A DNA stretch of 6,551 nucleotides from Bacteroidota bacterium. Its GTDB lineage: Bacteria; Bacteroidota; Bacteroidia; Flavobacteriales_F; PHOS-HE28. The position numbers were made by a program, and so were the translations under genes. The stretch spans positions 1 through 6,551 of the forward strand of contig CAUJFM010000079.1 in the NCBI GenBank assembly GCA_963169595.1, written 5' to 3'. The notes under the pieces are model-generated. The model was given only the letters and a program-made list of their open reading frames with translations, ran no database searches and was not told where the DNA came from. Below are positions 1 to 5,736 of the stretch, one piece after another (position 1 is the stretch's first letter; each line of letters begins with the position of its first letter).

Positions 1-42
1 TTGGAAAGCGCCTTGCGCGACCTGGCCGGCCTGCTCCGCTAA
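1..42 (+). CDS. 3' end of an unidentified protein-coding gene (partial)
   Basis: The first 42 bases read in frame 1 as LESALRDLAGLLR followed by TAA, which looks like the tail of a gene that starts left of the window. The sequence is leucine- and arginine-rich and probably helical, but 13 residues are too few to assign a family. The stop lies 25 bases before the nuclease start, on the same strand. A promoter-like element sits in that gap, so the two genes need not be co-transcribed. Open reading continuing to the window edge is weak evidence in GC-rich DNA, so confidence is moderate. Confidence 0.45.
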   Translation: MESALRDLAGLLR

Positions 43-53
43 GGTCTGGCTGC

Positions 54-61
54 TACATTCG
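54..61 (+). promoter_or_regulatory. Candidate Bacteroidota -7 promoter element for the nuclease gene
   Basis: TACATTCG matches the Bacteroidota -7 consensus TAnnTTTG at all but one fixed position. Only six bases separate it from the ATG at 68, so transcription would begin at or very near the start codon, giving a leaderless or nearly leaderless mRNA. No convincing -33 TTG element was found. The same TAnnTTCG variant occurs ahead of the Na/Pi transporter, which makes chance less likely. Confidence 0.45.
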
Positions 62-67
62 CTGCTC

Positions 68-1315
68 ATGCTCCGCCCTTCCCTTGCCACCCTGCTGCTC
101 GGCCTGTCGCTCCCCGTCGCGTGGGCACAGGGCGACCTGGACATCCGTTTGGACCAGCTCAAGGCCCAGCACGAGCGTCTGCGTAGCGAAGAACAACGCG
201 TGGTGGCCCGGATGGACTCCACGAAGCTGGCCATCATCCGCCGCGACCTGGAACGGTCGGGCCTGCCCAAGCTCGTGCCCGGCGAGGACGTGGTGAGCCA
301 CCCCGGCCACATGCTGGTCTATAGCGAAGCGCACGAACAGGCCAAATGGGTGGCGCACATCGCCGCGCAGGACCTCGTGAGCGGCAACCTGGCGCGCATC
401 GATTCCTTCCTGCCCGACCCCCTGGTACGAACGGGCACCGCAGTGACCGCCGATTACTGGAACAGCGGCTATGACCGCGGCCATCTGGTGCCCAGTGCCG
501 ACATGCGCTGGAACGCCGAAGCGCTGCAGGCCACCTACTACTACAGCAACATCAGTCCGCAACTGCCCGAGCTGAACCGCGGCACCTGGGCCGAGCTCGA
601 GGACTGGGTGCGCCGCTACGTCAACTTCAGCGGTCACCGGGTGTTCGTCGTCACCGGACCGGTGCTGCGCGATGGATTGCCCACCCTTCAGAAGGCCGAC
701 CGCAAGAACGAGGTGAGCATTCCGGAGTACTTCTGGAAGGTGATCGCCGACCTGGACGGTGAGCAGCCCAAGGCCATCGGCTTCGTGATGCGCAACGCGG
801 TGAACGAGTATCCGCCGATCAGCTATGCCGTGCCGGTGGACAGTGTGGAGGCCCTGACCGGGCTGGACCTTTTCCATGCGTTGGACGATGCCACGGAGGC
901 ACGGATCGAGGCGATGCGCGAACCGAAGGACTGGTATGCGCAGGGCGACCCCTTCTTCGGCGAGGTGGAGCCGCTACCCGCACCACTGCCGAACGGCATG
1001 TTCAACACCGTGCAGGCCAAGTACCACATCGGCAAGACCGTGACGGTGTGCGGCACGGTGGTAAGCACCCGCAAGACCGCGAAGGCCAAGGCCATCTACC
1101 TCAACTTCGACCGGATGCACCCGCACCAGGACTTCTACGCGACCATCTGGGAGTACAACGGACCGAACTTCAGCTACGACCCGGAGGCCTTCCTAGTGAA
1201 CAAGCGCGTCTGTGTCACGGGCAAGGTCACCATCTTCGATGACATCCCGCGGATCAGCATCAACAACGAGCACGAAGTGGTGCTCTACGAGGAGGCGATC
1301 CGGCCCAAACGCTGA
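68..1315 (+). CDS. Secreted DNA/RNA non-specific endonuclease (NUC family) with C-terminal OB-like domain
   Basis: This 415-residue protein is predicted to be exported and to cut DNA and RNA without sequence specificity using a single bound metal ion. Residues 1-20 form a signal peptide (short basic start, hydrophobic core, AWA-Q cleavage site). Residues 23-64 are charged and probably coiled coil. The nuclease domain spans about 75-285 and contains DRGH at 136-139, with His139 as the expected general base. It continues with NISPQLPELNRGTWAELE at 161-178. Asn170 and Glu178 keep the eight-residue spacing of the Serratia nuclease metal and catalytic pair. Residues about 305-408 are an added beta-rich segment (IGKTVTVCGTVVST, then KRVCVTGKVTIFDDIPRI) resembling an OB fold. 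This tail is not part of the minimal family and may bind nucleic acid (inference). The ATG at 68 is chosen because it begins the signal peptide directly and follows a -7 element. The 3' end overlaps the convergent kinase gene by 31 bases. A role in nutrient scavenging, competition or DNA turnover cannot be separated from sequence. Confidence 0.92.
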   Translation: MLRPSLATLLLGLSLPVAWAQGDLDIRLDQLKAQHERLRSEEQRVVARMDSTKLAIIRRDLERSGLPKLVPGEDVVSHPGHMLVYSEAHEQAKWVAHIAAQDLVSGNLARIDSFLPDPLVRTGTAVTADYWNSGYDRGHLVPSADMRWNAEALQATYYYSNISPQLPELNRGTWAELEDWVRRYVNFSGHRVFVVTGPVLRDGLPTLQKADRKNEVSIPEYFWKVIADLDGEQPKAIGFVMRNAVNEYPPISYAVPVDSVEALTGLDLFHALDDATEARIEAMREPKDWYAQGDPFFGEVEPLPAPLPNGMFNTVQAKYHIGKTVTVCGTVVSTRKTAKAKAIYLNFDRMHPHQDFYATIWEYNGPNFSYDPEAFLVNKRVCVTGKVTIFDDIPRISINNEHEVVLYEEAIRPKR

Positions 1316-2352
1316 GGGGCCTTCTGCAGGGTGAAGCTGAAGGTGGTGCCCACGCCTTCACGGCTCTTCACCGAAATGGTCTGTCCGTGCGCCTCGATGA
1401 TGTGCTTCACGATGGCCAGGCCGAGCCCTGAACCACCCTCGTTGCGCGCCCGGCTCTTGCCCACGCGGTAGAAGCGCTCGAACAGGCGCGGCAGGTGCTC
1501 CTCGCTGATGCCGATGCCATCATCATTGACCTCCACGAGCACCTGTTCATCCAGCGGGTAGCTGCTCACCGTACAGGTCCCGCCCTCGCGGCCATAGATG
1601 ATCGCGTTGTTCAGCAGGTTCATCAACACCTGCATCAGCCGGCCCTTGTCGGCCATCACCACCACGTCATCGGCCAGCTCGTTGCGCAGCGTGACACCCT
1701 TGTCGCGGGCCTGGATCTCCAGTTCCTGGATGGCCTCTTCCACCGTCCCACGCAGATCGAGGGCCTTCAGCTTCAGGTCCATCACCCCGCTCTCGAGCTT
1801 GGTGATCATGTCGAGGTCCTCCACGATCTTCATCAGCCGGTCCACCCCGTTGGAGGCGCGGTTCAGGAAATCCCGGTTCACTTTCTCATCCTCCAGACCA
1901 CCCTCGAGCAGGGTGAGGATGTAGCCCTGGATGTTGAAGATGGGCGTCTTCAGTTCATGCGCCAGATTGCCGATGAACTCGCGTCGGAACTTCTCCCTTT
2001 CCTCCAGCACCTTGATCTCCGTGCGCCGCTCGCGCGCCCATTCACGGACCTCGTTGTTCACCCGATCGATGGCATCCCCGGCGGGCTCCGGAGGCTCGCC
2101 GGCGGGCCGGTTCCGTTTCAGGTTGTGCACGGTGCGGTACAGCACCTTGATGCGGCTGTTCACGAACTGCTCGATGGCCATGGAGAGGACACCGTAGGCG
2201 ATGCCGAAGAGCACGACGGCCGACAAGAAGGGCACCCACATGCCCAGCGGACCGTCCATCAGGGAGACGCTCACCCCCACCAGAATGCCGCCCCCGATCG
2301 CGGTGACCAAAGCCGCAAGTACCGAGACCTGCCGGGTGGTGAGCTGTGCCAT
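1285..2352 (-). CDS. PhoR-like membrane sensor histidine kinase
   Basis: This 355-residue protein is an inner-membrane histidine kinase that should autophosphorylate and pass phosphate to a response regulator. Two hydrophobic segments at about 10-31 and 39-60 flank a loop of only a few residues (MDGPLG), so there is no periplasmic sensor domain. A charged linker of about 55 residues (61-115) follows, with no recognisable PAS domain. The H-box FIGNLAHELKTPIFNIQGY holds the phospho-acceptor His132. The N-box is LMNLLNNA with Asn249, G1 is DDGIGI at 277-282, the F-box is FERFYRV at 291-297, and G2 is GGSGLGLA at 306-313. All catalytic elements are intact. The HELKTPIFNIQGY form of the H-box and the tiny loop match kinases usually annotated PhoR in Bacteroidota, but the signal is not proved. 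It is divergent from the Na/Pi transporter gene, which fits a phosphate role. No partner regulator is in the window. A -7 element lies 36 bases before the ATG. Confidence 0.93.
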   Translation of the reverse strand: MAQLTTRQVSVLAALVTAIGGGILVGVSVSLMDGPLGMWVPFLSAVVLFGIAYGVLSMAIEQFVNSRIKVLYRTVHNLKRNRPAGEPPEPAGDAIDRVNNEVREWARERRTEIKVLEEREKFRREFIGNLAHELKTPIFNIQGYILTLLEGGLEDEKVNRDFLNRASNGVDRLMKIVEDLDMITKLESGVMDLKLKALDLRGTVEEAIQELEIQARDKGVTLRNELADDVVVMADKGRLMQVLMNLLNNAIIYGREGGTCTVSSYPLDEQVLVEVNDDGIGISEEHLPRLFERFYRVGKSRARNEGGSGLGLAIVKHIIEAHGQTISVKSREGVGTTFSFTLQKAPQRLGRIASS

Positions 2353-2388
2353 TCAACGCGTAGGTGTGGACTTTGGAGCGCGCGGGGA

Positions 2389-2396
2389 CAAAGGTA
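2389..2396 (-). promoter_or_regulatory. Candidate -7 promoter element for the histidine kinase gene
   Basis: Read on the minus strand this is TACCTTTG, a perfect match to the Bacteroidota TAnnTTTG element. It lies 36 bases upstream of the kinase ATG, giving an expected leader of about 30 bases. No clear TTG-type -33 element was found at the usual spacing, so the promoter may be weak or need an activator. It faces away from the transporter promoter at 2481-2488. Confidence 0.6.
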
Positions 2397-2423
2397 GACC
2401 GAACCCAGCACGAACCTTCGAAA

Positions 2424-2437
2424 TGCCTCGTCAGGCA
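2424..2437. repeat. Short inverted repeat between divergent promoters, possible operator
   Basis: TGCCT and AGGCA form perfect five-base arms around a four-base centre (CGTC). The palindrome lies between the divergent kinase and transporter -7 elements, a natural place for a shared regulatory site. A five-base arm is short enough to arise by chance, and no known regulator is tied to this sequence. Confidence 0.25.
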
Positions 2438-2480
2438 AGCACTTCAGCTCATTCTTAACATTCCCGAAACACTGTCGGAC

Positions 2481-2488
2481 TACCTTCG
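2481..2488 (+). promoter_or_regulatory. Candidate -7 promoter element for the Na/Pi transporter gene
   Basis: TACCTTCG has one mismatch to TAnnTTTG and lies 16 bases before the ATG at 2505. It supports that start over the in-frame ATG at 2364, because an mRNA beginning here could not include the upstream codons. No -33 TTG is present. A tandem CATTC repeat (2450-2454 and 2459-2463) occupies about that position instead. Confidence 0.5.
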
Positions 2489-2504
2489 CGGCCCTTTCGT
2501 GATC

Positions 2505-4190
2505 ATGCGCTTCGGTCTGCTCGAATTCCTCACCCTTGTCGGCTCCCTGGGCCTCTTCATCTACGGGATGAAGGTGACCAGCGAGGGGCTGCAGAAGGTG
2601 GCTGGTGGCCGTATGCGCAACCTGCTGCGCGCCATGACCTCCAACCTCTTAACCGGGGTGCTCACGGGCTTGTTCAGCACGGTGGTCGTGCAGAGCTCGG
2701 GGGCCATCACCGTGATGGTGGTGAGCTTCGTGAACGCGGGTCTGCTGAAGCTGCGGCAGGCCATCAGCGTGATCATGGGCGCCAACATCGGCACCACGAT
2801 CAAGGCGCTGCTCTTCAGTTGGGCGGTATTCACCGACCTGAGCATCACGCGCCTGGCGATCCCCATCATCGGCCTGGCCTTCCCCCTGCTTTTCCTGCGG
2901 ACCGATCAGGCCAAGGCATGGGCGGAATTCCTCATCGGCCTCGCGTTGCTCTTCCTGGGCCTGGAGTTCATGAAGCACTCGGTCCCGCCTCCATCGCCGG
3001 AAGCGCTCGCCTTCCTGCGCGACTTGAGCGGTATGGGGATGTTCTCGGTGCTGCTCTTTGTGCTGATGGGTGTCGCCCTCACCATCGTGATCCAGCGGTC
3101 CAGCGCCTCGATCGCGCTGACAATGATGCTCTGCGAGAACGGGACCATCGGCTACGAAATGGCCGCAGCGCTGGTGCTGGGGGAGAACATCGGCACCACG
3201 CTCACCGCCAACATCGCAGCGTGGGTCGCCAACGTGTGGGCCAAGCGCGCCGCACGCGCACACTTCCTGATCAAGGTGATCGCCGTGTCATGGGCCCTGC
3301 TCCTGTTCCACCCCTACCTGCATGTGCTGGACCGCACGGTGACCGCCATGTTCGGCGCTTCGCCCTACGAGAGCCCGACCCAGGTGAAGTGGGCGCTCAC
3401 CTTCCTGCACATCTCCCTCAATGTGCTGAACACCGTGTTGCTCATCGGCTTCATCCCCGTGCTGGAGCGAATTGTCACTTGGATGGTTCCCGTGCGCAGC
3501 GAGCTGGACGAGGAATATCGGTTGGAATACCTGGAGGGAGACATCCCGCTGAGCCCGGAGGTCTCCCTGCTGGAGGCCCGCAAGGAGATCGCCAAGTTCG
3601 GGCGGCTCACCCATGAGATGTTGCACATGGTGCGCGAACTGCTCACCGCAAAGGACCAGCGGATCCGCGATGGCCTCATGGACCGCATCGCCAAGTACGA
3701 GCAGATCACCGACCGGATCGAGGTGGAGGTGGGCAAGTACCTCACCAAGACCAGCACCGAGGTGCGCAACGAAGAGGTCTCCGCTGAGATCCAGGGCATG
3801 CTGGGCATCATCGGTGACCTGGAGCGCATCGGGGACATCTTCTTCCAGATGAGCAAGGCCATGGAGCGCAAGCTGACCGACCGTCTCTGGTTCACACCCG
3901 AGCAGCGGAGCAACCTGCTGGAGATGCTCGACCTGCTCGAACAGGCCTTCGTGGTGATGCACCGGAACCTGGACGTAGAGGGCGGGGCGGTCTCCCTGGA
4001 CGAGGCCGTGGAGGCCGAACAGCGGATCAACCAGAAGCGGGACCAGCTGCGGCGTGCGCACCTGCGGAGCATCGAGTCCGGCGACTACAACGTGAAGAGC
4101 GGACTGGTCTACAACGATCTGTTCTCCAGTTGCGAGAAGGTGGGCGACCACCTCATCAACGTGTCCGAGGCCCGGTATCAGGAGTCCTGA
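2505..4190 (+). CDS. Na+/phosphate cotransporter with C-terminal PhoU-like domain
   Basis: This 561-residue protein belongs to the Na/Pi cotransporter (NptA/PNaS, SLC34-related) family fused to a PhoU-like domain. It should import phosphate with sodium across the inner membrane. Residues 1-328 hold the membrane part as two related halves: QSSG at 63-66 with GANIGTT at 92-98, then QRSS at 197-200 with GENIGTT at 226-232. Further hydrophobic spans lie at about 115-131, 138-156, 253-270 and 296-318. Residues about 350-561 are a soluble helical PhoU-like bundle with DLERIGD at 438-444 and CEKVGDHLINV at 543-553, the E/D pattern PhoU uses for metal binding. The family's usual QSSS motifs are altered in both halves, most clearly by Arg198 in the second. 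The ATG at 2505 is chosen because MRFGLLEFLTLVGSLGLFIYGMK is the normal family start. The frame stays open to an ATG at 2364, but those 47 extra residues are not family-like and precede the candidate promoter. The gene is divergent from the kinase and convergent with the lipoprotein gene. Confidence 0.93.
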   Translation: MRFGLLEFLTLVGSLGLFIYGMKVTSEGLQKVAGGRMRNLLRAMTSNLLTGVLTGLFSTVVVQSSGAITVMVVSFVNAGLLKLRQAISVIMGANIGTTIKALLFSWAVFTDLSITRLAIPIIGLAFPLLFLRTDQAKAWAEFLIGLALLFLGLEFMKHSVPPPSPEALAFLRDLSGMGMFSVLLFVLMGVALTIVIQRSSASIALTMMLCENGTIGYEMAAALVLGENIGTTLTANIAAWVANVWAKRAARAHFLIKVIAVSWALLLFHPYLHVLDRTVTAMFGASPYESPTQVKWALTFLHISLNVLNTVLLIGFIPVLERIVTWMVPVRSELDEEYRLEYLEGDIPLSPEVSLLEARKEIAKFGRLTHEMLHMVRELLTAKDQRIRDGLMDRIAKYEQITDRIEVEVGKYLTKTSTEVRNEEVSAEIQGMLGIIGDLERIGDIFFQMSKAMERKLTDRLWFTPEQRSNLLEMLDLLEQAFVVMHRNLDVEGGAVSLDEAVEAEQRINQKRDQLRRAHLRSIESGDYNVKSGLVYNDLFSSCEKVGDHLINVSEARYQES

Positions 4191-4206
4191 GGTCCCGGCT
4201 CAGGGC
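4184..4206. terminator. Stem-loop spanning two convergent stop codons, possible bidirectional terminator
   Basis: CCTGAG (4186-4191) pairs perfectly with CTCAGG (4199-4204) around a seven-base loop. The stem extends by a U-G and a G-C pair to 4184 and 4206 in the plus-strand RNA. It covers both the transporter TGA (4188-4190) and the lipoprotein TGA (4200-4202). No T-tract follows on either strand, so it is not a classical intrinsic terminator. It could act as a bidirectional 3'-end structure, or be chance. Confidence 0.4.
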
Positions 4207-4703
4207 AGGACGATCGGTGTGGTCTCCACCTGATTGCTGATGTTCAACGCGCGGTCCAGCAGTTGCACCTTGTAGCGGACCGTGTCGAACGTGTCATAAT
4301 GGTAGAGCGAGAACGGGGCGAGCGCAATGGCGATCTCTCCCTCCAGGGCCTTGTTCTGTCCGGTGGGCGTCAGGTTGGGCACGCGATACACCAGCGGTTG
4401 CGGAAAGGTGACCGGCGTCCAGGAACCGTTGCGCAGCTCCTGGTACTCCAAGCGCAGGTTGCTGTAATTCGGGGTGCCCGGTGCGTAGGGTGGGAAGGTG
4501 TCACCCGGATTCAGGCCCACATCACCATCGCCATCGGTGAAGGTGATCACGATCGATGCTGAGTCGCCGACCAGATCGAAGGCCTTGAAGGTGATGCGTG
4601 GTTCGGGCGGGAACTCCTCCGTGCGCAGGCAAGCGGGAAGCAGCAGGCCCATGGCACCCAGCAGCAGGGGTACTTTTGCCCATCGTGATACGCGCCGTTC
4701 CAT
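4200..4703 (-). CDS. Small Bacteroidota-type lipoprotein of unknown function
   Basis: This is a 167-residue predicted lipoprotein. The N-terminus MERRVSRWAKVPLLLGAMGLLLPAC has a basic start, a hydrophobic core and a lipobox-like LPAC with Cys25 as the lipidation site, although Pro at -2 is not ideal. The mature part is beta-rich. Its DGDGD at 57-61, within FTDGDGDVGLNPGD, looks like a calcium-binding loop and recurs in Bacteroidota surface lipoproteins. The end (YKVQLLDRALNISNQVETTPI) resembles an Ig-like strand pattern, so a single beta-sandwich domain attached to a membrane is plausible (inference). The frame is open upstream to an ATG at 5075, but that stretch is antisense to the LuxE-like gene. 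The ATG at 4703 gives the signal peptide and lies five bases after a perfect -7 element. The gene is divergent from the LuxE-like gene, and its 3' end is nine bases from the transporter stop. No enzymatic motif is seen. Confidence 0.85.
   Translation of the reverse strand: MERRVSRWAKVPLLLGAMGLLLPACLRTEEFPPEPRITFKAFDLVGDSASIVITFTDGDGDVGLNPGDTFPPYAPGTPNYSNLRLEYQELRNGSWTPVTFPQPLVYRVPNLTPTGQNKALEGEIAIALAPFSLYHYDTFDTVRYKVQLLDRALNISNQVETTPIVLP
4671..4678 (+). promoter_or_regulatory. Candidate -7 promoter element for the LuxE-like gene
   Basis: TACTTTTG is a perfect match to TAnnTTTG on the plus strand, 59 bases before the ATG at 4738. It lies inside the divergent lipoprotein gene, across its codons 9-11. 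The predicted transcript would start near 4684 and run through the lipoprotein start codon in antisense. No -33 element was recognised. It is the only candidate between 4670 and 4738 on this strand. Confidence 0.45.
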
Positions 4704-4708
4704 TTTCC

Positions 4709-4716
4709 CAAAGGTA
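4709..4716 (-). promoter_or_regulatory. Candidate -7 promoter element for the lipoprotein gene
   Basis: On the minus strand this reads TACCTTTG, identical to the kinase gene's element and a perfect TAnnTTTG match. Only GGAAA separates it from the lipoprotein ATG at 4703, so the mRNA is predicted to be leaderless or nearly so. It decides the start codon: the longer open frame lies upstream of it. Confidence 0.55.
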
Positions 4717-4737
4717 AGCTCCATCGAACCGTCCGCC

Positions 4738-5736
4738 ATGCCGCACGACCTGGAGCTCCTGCTCGACCGGCCATTCCATGTGGAAGGTACCGAGGCGTTC
4801 AACGCTCTGGCGATCGACTTATTTCGGCTGCATGCCCGGCGGAACCCGGTGTACGGCCGGTTCCTGGAAGCCCTGGGGGCCGATGTATCCGCCGTGACCC
4901 ATTTCCAGCAGATCCCGGCCCTGCCCATCGGGCTGTTCCGGAACCACCGGGTGCTGCTGGAGGGTGTGGAAAGCGCCCTCCACTTCACCAGTAGCGGAAC
5001 GACCGGCGCCACCACCAGCACCCACCATGTGCCCTGGCCGGCGGTGTACGAACGGTCGTTCATGGACTCGTTCACCCAGGTCTACGGCCCCGTATCGAAC
5101 TGGCGCATCCTGGCCCTGCTGCCTGCCTACTTGGAGCGCACGGGCAGCTCGCTGGTGTACATGGCCGATCACCTGATCCGGGCCAGCGGCGATCCACTGA
5201 GCGGCACGTACCTGTACCGCTACGATGAACTGGCCGATGTGCTGCGCCGATCCGAGGCCGAGGGACGGAGGACCCTGCTGCTGGGCGTCACCTTCGCGCT
5301 GCTGGACCTGGCCGAACGTCACCCCATTCCTTTGCGACACACCACCATCCTGGAGACCGGTGGCATGAAGGGCCGACGCCCGGAGATCGTGCGGGAGGAA
5401 CTGCACCGCATCCTGAAGGAAGCCTTTCACGTGCCGGCGATACACAGCGAGTACGGCATGACCGAACTGCTCTCCCAAGCGTGGAGCACCGGCGGAGGGC
5501 TCTACCGGTGCCCACCTTGGATGCAGGTGCGCATCCGCGACACCAACGACCCCCTCTCCTACTTGGGACCCGGACGCACCGGGGGCATCGACGTGTTCGA
5601 CCTGGCCAACATCGGCAGTTGTCCCTTCATCGCCACGCAGGACCTTGGAAAGGTGCATGAGGACGGAGCCTTCGAGGTGCTGGGGCGATTCGACCACAGC
5701 GATGTGCGCGGCTGTAACCTGCTGGTGGAGACCTAG
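4738..5736 (+). CDS. LuxE/PaaK-family acyl-activating enzyme (acyl-protein synthetase-like)
   Basis: This 332-residue protein is related to LuxE acyl-protein synthetase and PaaK phenylacetate-CoA ligase, which activate a carboxylic acid with ATP and hand it to a protein or CoA. Visible adenylation motifs in order: FTSSGTTG at 83-90 (phosphate-binding loop), ETGGMKGRR at 206-214, HSEYGMTELLSQAW at 236-249 (the YGMTE core), DLGKV at 302-306 (the ribose-contacting Asp), and GRFDHSDVRG at 316-325. The protein ends just after this last motif, so it lacks the C-terminal lobe and catalytic lysine of full adenylating enzymes. LuxE-like proteins are similarly short. Cys258, Cys295 and Cys326 are the candidate positions if a covalent acyl-cysteine is formed, but none can be assigned. 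The ATG at 4738 follows from homology of the MPHDLELLLDRPF start. The 80 in-frame codons upstream are antisense to the lipoprotein and low in family-like character. No luxC or luxD-like partner is nearby, so the acyl substrate is unknown. The stop overlaps the tyrS stop. Confidence 0.85.
   Translation: MPHDLELLLDRPFHVEGTEAFNALAIDLFRLHARRNPVYGRFLEALGADVSAVTHFQQIPALPIGLFRNHRVLLEGVESALHFTSSGTTGATTSTHHVPWPAVYERSFMDSFTQVYGPVSNWRILALLPAYLERTGSSLVYMADHLIRASGDPLSGTYLYRYDELADVLRRSEAEGRRTLLLGVTFALLDLAERHPIPLRHTTILETGGMKGRRPEIVREELHRILKEAFHVPAIHSEYGMTELLSQAWSTGGGLYRCPPWMQVRIRDTNDPLSYLGPGRTGGIDVFDLANIGSCPFIATQDLGKVHEDGAFEVLGRFDHSDVRGCNLLVET

Noticed and set aside
53..877. Long minus-strand open frame (274 codons) opposite the nuclease gene
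   Set aside because: It is antisense to a gene with clear NUC motifs. The product is a His/Val/Gly-rich string with no family-like motif, as expected from GC-rich codon shadows.
1495..2397. Long plus-strand open frame (300 codons) opposite the histidine kinase
   Set aside because: The kinase frame carries every catalytic box. This frame gives a His/Gln/Asp-rich product without motifs and is best explained as a shadow.
2364..2504. Upstream 47-codon extension of the Na/Pi transporter from the ATG at 2364
   Set aside because: The extension is not hydrophobic or family-like, covers the divergent promoter region, and would need transcription from before the -7 element at 2481.
3288..4151. Long minus-strand open frame (287 codons) opposite the PhoU-like part of the transporter
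   Set aside because: It yields a low-complexity His/Leu/Gln-rich product, antisense to a well-supported domain.
4498..4737. Longer start for the LuxE-like protein at 4498
   Set aside because: The 80 added residues are Ser/Arg/Pro-rich shadow sequence of the lipoprotein gene, and homology begins at MPHDLELLLDRPF.
4704..5075. Longer start for the lipoprotein at 5075 (minus strand)
   Set aside because: It would bury the signal peptide and lipobox in the middle of the protein and is antisense to the LuxE-like gene.
4819..5697. Long minus-strand open frame (292 codons) opposite the LuxE-like gene
   Set aside because: The opposite frame has ordered adenylation motifs. This one has none and is rich in His, Gln and Gly.
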